64,000 nt of DNA from assembly GCF_003600625.1 (NCBI RefSeq), contig NZ_CP032489.1, positions 2,356,001 through 2,420,000 of the forward strand, given 5' to 3'. Of this stretch, positions 34,596 through 44,546 are shown piece by piece (position 1 is the stretch's first letter; each line of letters starts with the position of its first letter). The DNA comes from Arachidicoccus soli (GTDB lineage: Bacteria > Bacteroidota > Bacteroidia > Chitinophagales > Chitinophagaceae). A model generated the notes under the pieces. It had not been told where the DNA came from. It searched no databases and worked only from the letters and a program-made list of their open reading frames with translations. Made by a program: the position numbers and the translations under genes.

Positions 34596-37500
34596 TTAAT
34601 TTTTAATTTTTAATTTTTCCTTATTGGCCATTAAAACTTTCTTATAGTCACGAGGCATGACTTTTACAAAGTTCTTCAATTGGTTTTCCCAATCACTTAT
34701 AAGAAATTTAGCCACATTACTTTCCGTATATTTATAATGTTTTTCAATCATTGATTTCAAAACAGCAACATCTTCTTCCTCGAGGTCTTCCAATGCAGCC
34801 ATCTCATCGTTAAATAATTTATCAAACTGATTTTTGACATCATAAACAAATGCAATACCACCACTCATGCCTGCAGCAAAGTTGCGTCCTGTATCGCCCA
34901 ATATTACGGCAACACCACCTGTCATATATTCGCATCCATGATCACCCACGCCCTCTACTACGACCTTTGCACCAGAATTACGTACACAGAAACGCTCACC
35001 GGCCTTACCACGGATATAGGCTTCACCCGAAGTTGCACCTATAAATGCAGTATTACCGATAATGATATTTTCTTCTGCGACGAACTTTGATTTTTTATTC
35101 GGATAAACAATCAGTTTTGCGCCACTCAAGCCCTTTCCAAAATAATCATTGGCATCACCTTCCAATTCCATCGTCACCCCTTGCGTATTAAAAGCAGCAA
35201 AGCTTTGGCCTGCCGTTCCGGTAAACTTCAATTTGATGGTATCATCCGGTAATCCATCGGCCTTATATATTTTAGATATTTCATTAGACAAAATTGTTCC
35301 GACCGTTCTATCCGTATTTCTGATATCAAAAGAACCGGCAACTTTTTCTTGATTTTCCAAAGCAGGTTTTGCAATATCCAGTATCTGCCAATCCAGTACT
35401 GCCTCTAAATTATGGTCCTGCCTCTCATTATTAAATAGTGACACATCATCATCTGCCGGCTGTTTATAAAGTACCGGTGATAGATCAAGTTTCTCAAATT
35501 TCCAATGTTGAATATTATCCCGCATTTGCAAACAATCCACTTGACCCACCATCTCATTCACCGTGCGGAAGCCAAGTTCCGCCATTATTTCACGCAAATC
35601 TTGAACAAGAAATTTAAAGAAGTTTACCACATGATCAGGGTTTCCGGTAAAGCGTTTGCGCAAGGTTTCGTCTTGCGTAGCCACACCAACGGGGCAGGTA
35701 TTCAGATGACATTTACGCATCATAATACAACCCTCCACTATTAACGCAGCTGTAGCAACGCCCCATTCCTCTGCGCCTAATAATGCAGCAATTGCAATAT
35801 CAAGCCCTGTCTTCATTTGACCATCCGCTTGTACAACGACTCTGCTGCGTAATTTATTTTTAACCAATGTCTGGTGTGTTTCTGCCAATCCTAATTCCCA
35901 AGGTAATCCTGCGTGTTTGATGGAACTGATAGGGGAAGCACCCGTACCACCATCCCAGCCTGAGATAAGTATCACGTCAGCTTTGGCCTTTGCCACACCA
36001 GCCGCGATCGTACCCACACCAGCTTTCGACACAAGTTTTACATTGATTCTTGCAGCACGGTTTGCATTCTTTAAATCATAAATTAACTGTGCCAAATCTT
36101 CAATAGAATATATATCGTGATGCGGAGGCGGAGAGATTAAACCGACGCCGGGCGTAGAATGCCGCACGCGTCCGATCCAGTCATCTACTTTATGGCCAGG
36201 TAGTTGTCCACCCTCTCCCGGCTTTGCACCCTGTGCCATCTTTATCTGTAATTCATCAGCTTCCGTCAGATATTGGCTGGTAACACCAAATCTCGCAGAA
36301 GCTACTTGCTTAATAGCGGAACGCATAGAATCCCCGTTCGCTAAGGGTGTATAACGAATCTGATCTTCACCACCTTCACCTGTATTGCTTTTACCGCCAA
36401 GGCGGTTCATAGCAATAGCCAATGTCGTATGCGCTTCCCAGGAGATAGAACCGAAGCTCATAGCACCAGTAGCAAAACGCTTATAAATATTTTCCGCCGG
36501 TTCTACTTCTTCAATGGATATTGAAGGTCGGTTCGGGTTCAAAGAAAACAAGCTTCTGAGCGTAACAGCTTTTTTGCCTTGTTCATTGATAAGCTTCGCA
36601 TATTTTTTATAAATACTATAATCATTCATCTTTGTAGAATACTGCAAAAGATGAATGGTTTGCGGATTGAATAAATGTGTTTCCCCCTTCCGCTTCCATT
36701 GATATACGCCACCTTCAGGCAAACGATCCACAGGAATGGTTATCTTGCTAAAGGCAAACTGGTGTTTAAATAAAGCTTCCTTAGCAATTTCATCCAGACC
36801 TAGCCCATCAATACGCGATGTAGCACCTGTAAAATATCTTTCAACAACAGATTTATTTAATCCGATAATCTCAAATATCTGCGCCCCCTGATAAGATTGC
36901 AAAGTAGAAATCCCCATTTTAGAGAATACCTTGTACAACCCTTCACATACTGCCTTGATATAATTGCTTTTTAATTTCTCAACGGAATAATCAGATTCAA
37001 TCCTACCCGTTAGTTTTAGTGAACGAATGGTAGAAAGCGCCAAATAAGGGTTGATAGCCGTAGCGCCAAAACCAACCAGACAAGCAAAATGATGCGTTTC
37101 CCAAATATCTCCCGCTTCAACGACCAATGCAACTTTACCACGTAACTGTTTTCTTATCAGATGATGATGTACTGCAGATAATGCAAGCAAAGAAGGAATG
37201 GCTGCGTGCTCACTATCAATGGCGCGGTCAGTTAAAATAATAACTTCAAAACCATCATTTACCGCATCTACCGCATAACGGCAAAGCCTATCAATACCTG
37301 CTTGTAAAGCTCCCGGTTTACCGCTGGCACGAAAATACGTTTGCAAAGATTTTGCCTGGAAGCTACCCGTATCAATAGAGCGCAGCTTCTCCAATTCTAA
37401 ATTACTTAAAATAGGATTGTTCAATCCAACAGTATGGCAGTATTGCGGCTCTTCTTTTAAGATATTGCCAGAAGAACCCAGATAGGTTGCCAAAGACATG

Positions 37501-39122
37501 ACCATTCTTTCACGAATAGGGTCGATAGGCGGATTGGTCACCTGTGCAAATAATTGTTTAAAATAACTACTCAAATGCTGAGGTTGGTCACTCAACACTG
37601 CCAAAGGAGTATCGCTACCCATCGCACCAATAGGCTCTTTGCCGCCGGTAGCCATTGGACTAATAATATCTATTATATCTTCCTGTGTATAACCAAATGC
37701 TTTTTGGTACTGAAAAACCTGACTATCCTCCAGGTGTGTAAACATCACACGCGGCTCAGGCAATTCCTCCAAACTTATCTTATATTTATTCAACCATTCA
37801 CCGTAAGGTTTCTGGGAGCAAATCTTATTTTTTAATTCCTCATCACTAATGATACGCCCCTGTTCCATGTCCACCACAAACATCTTACCTGGTTGTAATC
37901 TTCCGTTTTGAATAATCGTTGCGGGATCAACAGGTAAAGCACCTGTTTCTGAAGCCATTATGACCCTGTCATCATTGGTTAGACAAAACCTTGACGGACG
38001 CAATCCATTTCTGTCCAATGTAGCGCCAATAATCTTTCCATCGGTAAATGAGATGGTAGCCGGGCCGTCCCAAGGCTCCATTAAGCAAGCGTGATATTCA
38101 TAAAAAGCCTTCTTTACCGGGTCCATCAAATCATTGCCATCCCAAGCTTCCGGGATCAACATCATCATTACATGTGGTAAAGAACGACCTGTCATTGAAA
38201 GCAATTCCACCATATTATCCAAACATGCAGAGTCGGACTGATTGCCACTCACAACAGGCAGGATCATGTCCATTTCTTCATCTGTAAAATACTCACTTAC
38301 AAAATCACCTTCACTGGATTTAAGCCAGTTCAAGTTTCCCTGTAATGTATTGATTTCTCCATTATGTGCTATAAAGCGGAAAGGTTGTGCCAGTTTCCAG
38401 GAAGGAAAAGTGTTGGTGGCAAAGCGGGAATGTATCAGCGCAAAAGCCGATACAACGCGTTTGTTGCGCAGGTCACTAAAATATTCACGTACCTGAGCAC
38501 TCGTTAGCTGCCCTTTATAAATAACTGTTTTATAAGAAAGTGAAGCGATATAAAAGCCTACTGCGTCTTTCTTCACCGTGCTTGTTATTGTATGTACTGC
38601 ATAATTACGCAGAACAAAGAGTTTTCTTTCAAAAGCTTCCGGATCGGTAATATGATCGGGGCAAGCGATAAAGACATGCTCCATTTCAGGTTCAACAGAC
38701 AAAGCTGTCGGACCAATCATAGCCGCATTTACAGGCACTCTGCGATAAGTTATAATTTCCAACCCCAGGGTTTCCACTGCACGATTGAATATTTCACGAC
38801 ATTCTTCTCGCAGGCGGATTTCATTAGGGAAGAATAATACACCAACGCCATAACGGCCGAAAGCAGGGAGATGTACACCCATTTTCAAACATTCTTCAAA
38901 GAAGAATTCGTGCGGCGTTTGAATCATAATACCAGCACCATCACCCGTATTTTGTTCACTTCCACTTGCACCACGATGTTCCATGTTTTCCAAAATCGTC
39001 AGTGCATCTGCAATATTTTGATGCGATTTTCGCCCTTTGATATTAGCTACAAAGCCCACACCACAAGCATCATGTTCAAAAGCGGCATCATATAAGCCCC
39101 CTTTAGTTTTTGATTCTAACAT
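34596..39122 (-). CDS. gltB: Glutamate synthase large subunit
   Basis: 1508 residues from the ATG at 39122 (MLESKTKGGLYD); an upstream GTG in frame is less likely. Converts glutamine plus 2-oxoglutarate to two glutamates. The class II amidotransferase domain begins with the nucleophile Cys in HDACGVGFVANIKG, so a short propeptide is probably removed. The FMN-binding synthase domain contains GEGGEDQIRYTP and AQGAKPGEGGQLPGHKV. The 3Fe-4S cysteines lie in CIMMRKCHLNTCPVG. The C-terminal GXGXG beta-helix includes GDHGCEYMTGGVAVILG. First gene of gltBD. Confidence 0.97.
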   Translation of the reverse strand: MLESKTKGGLYDAAFEHDACGVGFVANIKGRKSHQNIADALTILENMEHRGASGSEQNTGDGAGIMIQTPHEFFFEECLKMGVHLPAFGRYGVGVLFFPNEIRLREECREIFNRAVETLGLEIITYRRVPVNAAMIGPTALSVEPEMEHVFIACPDHITDPEAFERKLFVLRNYAVHTITSTVKKDAVGFYIASLSYKTVIYKGQLTSAQVREYFSDLRNKRVVSAFALIHSRFATNTFPSWKLAQPFRFIAHNGEINTLQGNLNWLKSSEGDFVSEYFTDEEMDMILPVVSGNQSDSACLDNMVELLSMTGRSLPHVMMMLIPEAWDGNDLMDPVKKAFYEYHACLMEPWDGPATISFTDGKIIGATLDRNGLRPSRFCLTNDDRVIMASETGALPVDPATIIQNGRLQPGKMFVVDMEQGRIISDEELKNKICSQKPYGEWLNKYKISLEELPEPRVMFTHLEDSQVFQYQKAFGYTQEDIIDIISPMATGGKEPIGAMGSDTPLAVLSDQPQHLSSYFKQLFAQVTNPPIDPIRERMVMSLATYLGSSGNILKEEPQYCHTVGLNNPILSNLELEKLRSIDTGSFQAKSLQTYFRASGKPGALQAGIDRLCRYAVDAVNDGFEVIILTDRAIDSEHAAIPSLLALSAVHHHLIRKQLRGKVALVVEAGDIWETHHFACLVGFGATAINPYLALSTIRSLKLTGRIESDYSVEKLKSNYIKAVCEGLYKVFSKMGISTLQSYQGAQIFEIIGLNKSVVERYFTGATSRIDGLGLDEIAKEALFKHQFAFSKITIPVDRLPEGGVYQWKRKGETHLFNPQTIHLLQYSTKMNDYSIYKKYAKLINEQGKKAVTLRSLFSLNPNRPSISIEEVEPAENIYKRFATGAMSFGSISWEAHTTLAIAMNRLGGKSNTGEGGEDQIRYTPLANGDSMRSAIKQVASARFGVTSQYLTEADELQIKMAQGAKPGEGGQLPGHKVDDWIGRVRHSTPGVGLISPPPHHDIYSIEDLAQLIYDLKNANRAARINVKLVSKAGVGTIAAGVAKAKADVILISGWDGGTGASPISSIKHAGLPWELGLAETHQTLVKNKLRSRVVVQADGQMKTGLDIAIAALLGAEEWGVATAALIVEGCIMMRKCHLNTCPVGVATQDETLRKRFTGNPDHVVNFFKFLVQDLREIMAELGFRTVNEMVGQVDCLQMRDNIQHWKFEKLDLSPVLYKQPADDDVSLFNNERQDHNLEAVLDWQILDIAKPALENQEKVAGSFDIRNTDRTVGTILSNEISKIYKADGLPDDTIKLKFTGTAGQSFAAFNTQGVTMELEGDANDYFGKGLSGAKLIVYPNKKSKFVAEENIIIGNTAFIGATSGEAYIRGKAGERFCVRNSGAKVVVEGVGDHGCEYMTGGVAVILGDTGRNFAAGMSGGIAFVYDVKNQFDKLFNDEMAALEDLEEEDVAVLKSMIEKHYKYTESNVAKFLISDWENQLKNFVKVMPRDYKKVLMANKEKLKIKN

Positions 39123-39483
39123 AATCACAATTCAATCATTAATTTAAAATTCACCCAACGCGGATTGGCACTAAATTAAAAAATAAAATTGAATCAAAAC
39201 AATATTTTTTTAAAAAAATATTAGCTATATTTAAACTAATGTTCGTTATTAAGTTCATTAATTAGATATTTTTCAACAAAAAATCATTTTTATTAGAATT
39301 TTTATATTATCCTATGATTTTTGTGAAATAACAATATAAAAAATATAATTCCATGCATGTAAATTTTGCATTTAAAATCATACCCCTTTTCCCGTTCAAA
39401 TATAATCCACAATTAATATAAATAATAGTTCTATATTGAATGGAAACGTTTGTCCTTTAACAAAAATCTACCGCTAATTAGTA

Positions 39484-39491
39484 TAAATTTG
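39484..39491 (+). promoter_or_regulatory. Probable -7 element of icd
   Basis: TAAATTTG fits TAnnTTTG; leader of about 23 nt. The rest of 39123-39520 is a very AT-rich divergent gltB/icd promoter region with no gene. Confidence 0.45.
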
Positions 39492-39520
39492 CGACATTCT
39501 TATTTTATATTAAAGTACAA

Positions 39521-40975
39521 ATGATTAAAATTGCAATAGCTAAAGGAGATGGTATTGGTCCTGAGATCATGGACGCAGTCTTAGAAATTTTTAATGCAGC
39601 CAAAGTACCACTGGACTATCAAGTTGTAGAAATGGGAAAATGGGTTTTTGACAAAGGATATACGAATGGTATGACTGCTGAGGCAAAAGATACCATTGAA
39701 GCCTTGGGAATCCTGTTTAAAGGTCCGATGGAAACTCCAAAAGGCAAAGGCGTAAAAAGTATCAATGTTACCGCCAGAAAAACCTGGAACACCTATGCCA
39801 ACAAAAGAGCTTTTCAAACATTACATGGGGTAGACACGGTTTTTAGTAAGGCGGGCATCCCCATTGACCTGACAGTGATCCGGGAGAATATTGAAGACAC
39901 ATATGGAGGTATTGAGCACATGCTGACTCATGACGTCGCGATCAGCAGAAGAATAATTTCAAAACCGGGGAGTGAACAAGTCATTCGTTATGCTTTTGAA
40001 TTAGCAAAACAAAAAGGTGCAAAACGTATCAGTTGTGGTCATAAAGCCAATATTATGAAATTGACTGATGGTATTTTTCTCAATAGTTTTTACGCCATTG
40101 CTAAAGAATATCCGGAATTAAACGCAGATGATATTATCGTCGATGATCTCTGCATGAAACTAGTGACAAGACCGGATATTTTTGATGTTTTGGTGCTTAC
40201 AAATTTGCAGGGTGATATTATCAGTGATCTTTGTGCAGGTCTTGTGGGAGGCCTGGGCTTTGCACCCTCTGCAAACATCGGAGATAACATTTGTATTTTC
40301 GAGGCAGTACATGGCACAGCGCCGGATATTGCCGGTAAGAATATTGCCAACCCTACTGCATTATTATTAAGTGGAATTGCCATGCTTAACCATCTTGGTC
40401 TTACTGGCAGTGCTGCTACCATAGAAAATGCGCTACTCTATACCTTAGAAAGCGGGAAACATACGGGAGATTTTGGCGACAGATCCACGCCGTCACTTAA
40501 CACCACAGCATTCGCAGAAGCCATCATCAGCAATTTTGGGAAAAAGCCTAAAACAAATAGCAGAGAGCTAAAGGCCGATCACCCCCAACAACAGTTTGTT
40601 GCTAAGTTGGATAAAAACCTGATGATGGAAACAAAGGATACCTCCAAAGAAAGTATTGCAGGTGTTGACTTCTTCATTGAAAGTGATTTACAGCCCGATG
40701 AGCTGGCAAAAATTGCAGTGCATTATAATAATGAACAGTTCAAATTAATAAACGTCAGTAACCGCGGTACACAGGTTTGGCCCACAGGTTCTGTTTATAC
40801 CAATTTAGTCAATCAATATACGATCCGTTACGAAAGCCCCGCCAGCACTACCCTTTCTCAAGAAGAAATTGTAATGCTTTATTCAAAACTGATACAAGAT
40901 TTTAAAGTTTGTTCCGTAGAGACCTTACTACAGTTAGGGGAGAACAAAGCCTATAGTCTGGCGCAAGGTCAATAA
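39521..40975 (+). CDS. icd: Isocitrate dehydrogenase, long Bacteroidota/alphaproteobacterial form
   Basis: 484 residues. Oxidatively decarboxylates isocitrate to 2-oxoglutarate, the substrate of neighbouring GltBD. N-terminal isopropylmalate-dehydrogenase-like domain: IAKGDGIGPEIMDAVLEI, KGPMETPKGKGVKSINVTAR (substrate Ser/Asn/Arg loop), VIRENIEDTYGGIEH, DDLCMKLVTRP, then LQGDIISDLCAGLVGGLGFA with the metal Asp residues, and HGTAPDIAGKNIANPTA binding the cofactor. A C-terminal extension after about 350 is characteristic of this longer branch. NADP+ preference is inferred from the branch. Confidence 0.93.
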   Translation: MIKIAIAKGDGIGPEIMDAVLEIFNAAKVPLDYQVVEMGKWVFDKGYTNGMTAEAKDTIEALGILFKGPMETPKGKGVKSINVTARKTWNTYANKRAFQTLHGVDTVFSKAGIPIDLTVIRENIEDTYGGIEHMLTHDVAISRRIISKPGSEQVIRYAFELAKQKGAKRISCGHKANIMKLTDGIFLNSFYAIAKEYPELNADDIIVDDLCMKLVTRPDIFDVLVLTNLQGDIISDLCAGLVGGLGFAPSANIGDNICIFEAVHGTAPDIAGKNIANPTALLLSGIAMLNHLGLTGSAATIENALLYTLESGKHTGDFGDRSTPSLNTTAFAEAIISNFGKKPKTNSRELKADHPQQQFVAKLDKNLMMETKDTSKESIAGVDFFIESDLQPDELAKIAVHYNNEQFKLINVSNRGTQVWPTGSVYTNLVNQYTIRYESPASTTLSQEEIVMLYSKLIQDFKVCSVETLLQLGENKAYSLAQGQ

Positions 40976-41044
40976 CCAGGAGCTAAGTGCCGATCAGCAC
41001 AAAGGCTTTATTTATTTAAAATCTGATAAAATCCGATAAAAAAG

Positions 41045-42361
41045 ATGTTAATATCCTATTTTTTAAAGGGCGGTTTATTCGTAGCATTCACATCCGCCTT
41101 ATTTTGTACGGCTATTTGTGCACAGCAACAAGACTTCACAAGTATACCGATCGGAGGCAATGCCTACATTGTCCAAGGAACCGCTTATGGTGCAAGAATT
41201 GGACGTGATGGGCTGAGCAACTGGACCAATAAACGGACAGTTACAGAGCTTTACTTTCATCTAAATAAACCCATGCGCATCACCCTATCATTGATTGCCC
41301 AACCCCATGATGAACCAAGTAGTTTCTCTGTAAAAATAATGGGAAGAAAATATCTTATCAATAGAAAAGTCAAGGGCTCAGATACCTTAAAAATAGCGGA
41401 ATTAGATATAACTAAACCCGGCTATATTCCACTAGAAATTCAAGGAGTGAAAAGAGCAGGTAGTAATTTTGGTCATCTCTCCTCCCTGTTGGTAGCAGGT
41501 CAAAACCTTGCTCAAAATCTGGCTTTTGTAAAAGATGCAAAAGATTTTTATTTTGGAAGAAGAGGACCTTCGGTGCATTGGAATTTTGTCATTCCGGAAA
41601 AAATGAAGAACCAGGTAGCCTATTTTTACAATGAGCTATATGTACCCAAAGGCAATGATGTGGTCGGTTCTTACTTTGAAGCAGACGGATTTTCATTTGG
41701 GTATTTTGGGATGCAGGTAAACAGTCCCACTGAAAGACGCGTGCTCTTTTCTGTGTGGAGTCCTTATGACACGAATAAACCCGGAGAGATTCCTGAGGAT
41801 CAAAAAATTAAATTGATTAAGAAAGGTAAAGACGTACACGGTGGTGAATTTGGCGGAGAGGGTTCCGGAGGTCAAAGCCGCTTGGAATATAATTGGAAAC
41901 CAGATACACACTATGCCTTTTTACTAAAAGCAGAACCAGATAGTATCCATAAAACGACAACATTTACGGCATATTTTAAAGACCTAGCCTCAAAAAACTG
42001 GTTACTAATCGCAAGCTTTCAAAGACCGCAAACCAATACATCCTTAAAAAATCTATACGCATTTTTAGAAAACTTCAGTCCTGAGATGGGCAATATTCCC
42101 AGACGTGGTTACTATACCAATCAATGGGTGCGTAGTTTCTCCGGTGAGTGGATGCCTGTCACCCAAGCGATTTTCACAACAGATGCAACAGGGAATGCAG
42201 GCATTCGATTAGATTATACAGGAGGTGTAGATAATGGCGATTTCTATTTAGAAAATTGTGGTTTTTTCAGCCATAGCGGAAAAGAAAACAGGGGCAAGAC
42301 ATTTATTCGAAAATCAAATAATTTACAACCACCAAAGATAGATTTTGATCAACTGCCCTAG
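41045..42361 (+). CDS. Exported DUF5077-DUF3472 domain protein
   Basis: 438 residues with an N-terminal hydrophobic signal ending near ICAQQQ. Residues about 30-150 form a DUF5077 jelly-roll-like region (IPIGGNAYIVQGTAYGARIG), and about 165-370 the DUF3472 domain (GRRGPSVHWNFVIPE, then GGEFGGEGSGGQS). Such proteins are common in Bacteroidota polysaccharide loci; binding of glycans is suspected but unproven. It stands alone, 69 bp after icd, with its own terminator. Confidence 0.82.
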   Translation: MLISYFLKGGLFVAFTSALFCTAICAQQQDFTSIPIGGNAYIVQGTAYGARIGRDGLSNWTNKRTVTELYFHLNKPMRITLSLIAQPHDEPSSFSVKIMGRKYLINRKVKGSDTLKIAELDITKPGYIPLEIQGVKRAGSNFGHLSSLLVAGQNLAQNLAFVKDAKDFYFGRRGPSVHWNFVIPEKMKNQVAYFYNELYVPKGNDVVGSYFEADGFSFGYFGMQVNSPTERRVLFSVWSPYDTNKPGEIPEDQKIKLIKKGKDVHGGEFGGEGSGGQSRLEYNWKPDTHYAFLLKAEPDSIHKTTTFTAYFKDLASKNWLLIASFQRPQTNTSLKNLYAFLENFSPEMGNIPRRGYYTNQWVRSFSGEWMPVTQAIFTTDATGNAGIRLDYTGGVDNGDFYLENCGFFSHSGKENRGKTFIRKSNNLQPPKIDFDQLP

Positions 42362-42371
42362 CATTCAAAAA

Positions 42372-42407
42372 AAACCCGTTCAGCATACGCTAAACGGATT
42401 TTTTTTG
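42372..42407. terminator. Terminator after the DUF3472 gene, between convergent genes
   Basis: AACCCGTT...AAACGGATT: CCGTT (42376-42380) pairs with AACGG (42393-42397), with an inner AGC/GCT pair and an eight-T tail. A-rich on the other side, so it may serve the convergent M16 operon as well. Confidence 0.65.
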
Positions 42408-42425
42408 ACAATCCAAGTGCAATAA

Positions 42426-44501
42426 TTATTCAAAGTCCGTATCCGTTACGCCTTCATTTATTTTTGTATCAATTGTTTTCATCTCTAGATTTTGTCCCCC
42501 TTGAGCAGTGGTAATAGCAATGGATTGTAGGAATGGTAAATAAATGTCCCCCACTTTTTTATAGTCACTAAAAGTAGACACCACAGAGACCTGTTGTCCC
42601 TTTGCTTCTGTCTGCATCGCTACCTGCACCAAATAACCAGTCTTTACATCATAGAATTCTGTACTGGTTTTTCCTGAAGGGCCGGTTACATCCACCTTAT
42701 AAGCATCGCTACCATTTACTTTTCCCATTCCTTTTACGTCTAATTTATAAGTGCCATCGTTATAAGCAAGCTGACTAAATAAGCATTTCTGATCGGTATA
42801 TTTGGCCAACTGATCCTTGGTCAATTCCATTGTATTGCCCATTTGTTTCTGATAGCCCTTTGCACCATCAAAGACCGTTTTACTTATCTCATTACCATTC
42901 ATAGACATAACAATAGATTCCTTATTAGGTGACATCCTTTTTTCTACAAATGGAATAGACATGCCTTGAACACCCATTGTACCATTGATAAGAATAGCAT
43001 TTACTTTTTTTAGGTTTTCTGCTCCACCAATTGCATGGATATAATTATTGATAATCTCATTGGCATTCAGCTCTACCGGCTTATTAGCAGTCTCTGTTAT
43101 AGGGTTTGCTTCTTTATCATAAACCTTTACGGCATAGCCCATTTTTTTAAGTCCCGATAAAATATCCTCTGCTTTTCCGGTAACGACTACCCGGCTATTG
43201 TCATAGTTAAAATATTCTTTGGCAGCGCGCATGACATCCGCAGGTGTAACCGCATTGATTTTTTGCAAATAAGTACGATAATAATCTTTAGGTAATTGAT
43301 AGATTAAAATATTTCTTGCAAATACGGCAATCCTAGACGGATTTTCTGTGCCAATAGCAAAGTTTCCATTATACTCAGCCTTTACATTATTTAATAATTC
43401 TTCCGTTACCGATTCTGTACGAATCCTTTTAATATTATTAAAAAATAAGGTTACGGCGCTATCAGTTACTGCATTCCTTACCGAAGCAGAAGCGCGAAAA
43501 CTAGTTTGGTAATTCCCACCGGAAATAGAAGAATAGGCACCATAAGTATAAGCATGTTTCTCTCTAATGTCTTTAAATAAGTACGCATCTGCACCTCCTC
43601 CTAAGATTTGGTTAGCCAATAAAACAGCGAAATAATCTTTGCTGTCCAACGGCAAGGTAACCAGGTTTGTTACATTTATCACGGATTGTACGGCATTGGG
43701 CATATCTACCACATCAATTTCTGTTTTAGCAGGATTGGCGGCATCAGCTAAAGTAGGCAAAGTAATATTTTCCCCTTTCCAGTCGCCAAAATATTTCTCC
43801 GCTAATTTCTTTGCTTCTTCCGGTTTAATATCACCCACAATGGTAAGGTATCCATTAGAAGGCGTAATGTATTTCTGATACATATTTTTTACATCAGAGA
43901 GGCTAATAGCTGCAACCGTTTTTTCGGTTTCAAATTCACCCAATGGGCTATTTTTGCCATACAACAAAGCACCGGTAACATTTGATGCCACTGTTGCAAC
44001 ACTTTTATCATCTGCTTTCAAACCATTAACTTCCTGTGTCTTTAGTTTATCAAAATCACCCTCTTTAAATGCCGGATGCTGCAGTGCCTGTGCCATGAGC
44101 ATAAGACCTTTATCGAAATACCTGTCCAATGCAGAGACGCTACCACCCTGGCTATTGAGACTAAGGTTGGTACCATCTTGTTCCACTGCTTCATCAAAAG
44201 CAGCTTTATCCATTGTGGTAGTGCCTTGGTTTAACATACCGCCCATCAAGCCCATTACGCCTGCTTTCTCCCCCTCTTTTACCGGGCCTGTATAGATATA
44301 ATAAGAAGCAGACACAGAAGGCACTTTATGGTTCTCAACAACCAAAACCTTTATACCGTTTTCTAGGGTGTAAATGACAGGATCTTCTAATTTGATTACC
44401 GGTGCCGGGCCTGGTTTTGGTGCTTGGCTTCTGTCAATATTTTGTGCATAGCTATTTGTCAGGAGCATTCCACCGATGACTAATAATAATATTTTTCGCA
44501 T
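42426..44501 (-). CDS. M16 family peptidase-like protein, non-catalytic partner
   Basis: 691 residues from the ATG at 44501 (an upstream TTG in frame would spoil the signal peptide KILLLVIGGMLLTNSYAQ). Two M16 half-barrel domains followed by a C-terminal extension of about 230 residues (from about ANEIINNYIHAIGGAENLKK), similar to outer-membrane lipoprotein-type folds. The zinc motif HxxEH is replaced by MGLMGGML, so it cannot hold zinc. Such inactive partners pair with an active M16 subunit, encoded here 45 bp upstream. Periplasmic. Confidence 0.88.
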   Translation of the reverse strand: MRKILLLVIGGMLLTNSYAQNIDRSQAPKPGPAPVIKLEDPVIYTLENGIKVLVVENHKVPSVSASYYIYTGPVKEGEKAGVMGLMGGMLNQGTTTMDKAAFDEAVEQDGTNLSLNSQGGSVSALDRYFDKGLMLMAQALQHPAFKEGDFDKLKTQEVNGLKADDKSVATVASNVTGALLYGKNSPLGEFETEKTVAAISLSDVKNMYQKYITPSNGYLTIVGDIKPEEAKKLAEKYFGDWKGENITLPTLADAANPAKTEIDVVDMPNAVQSVINVTNLVTLPLDSKDYFAVLLANQILGGGADAYLFKDIREKHAYTYGAYSSISGGNYQTSFRASASVRNAVTDSAVTLFFNNIKRIRTESVTEELLNNVKAEYNGNFAIGTENPSRIAVFARNILIYQLPKDYYRTYLQKINAVTPADVMRAAKEYFNYDNSRVVVTGKAEDILSGLKKMGYAVKVYDKEANPITETANKPVELNANEIINNYIHAIGGAENLKKVNAILINGTMGVQGMSIPFVEKRMSPNKESIVMSMNGNEISKTVFDGAKGYQKQMGNTMELTKDQLAKYTDQKCLFSQLAYNDGTYKLDVKGMGKVNGSDAYKVDVTGPSGKTSTEFYDVKTGYLVQVAMQTEAKGQQVSVVSTFSDYKKVGDIYLPFLQSIAITTAQGGQNLEMKTIDTKINEGVTDTDFE

Positions 44502-44546
44502 AATGAGTTTCAATTTAATAGTAATTCTAATAGTTATGTAGGTATA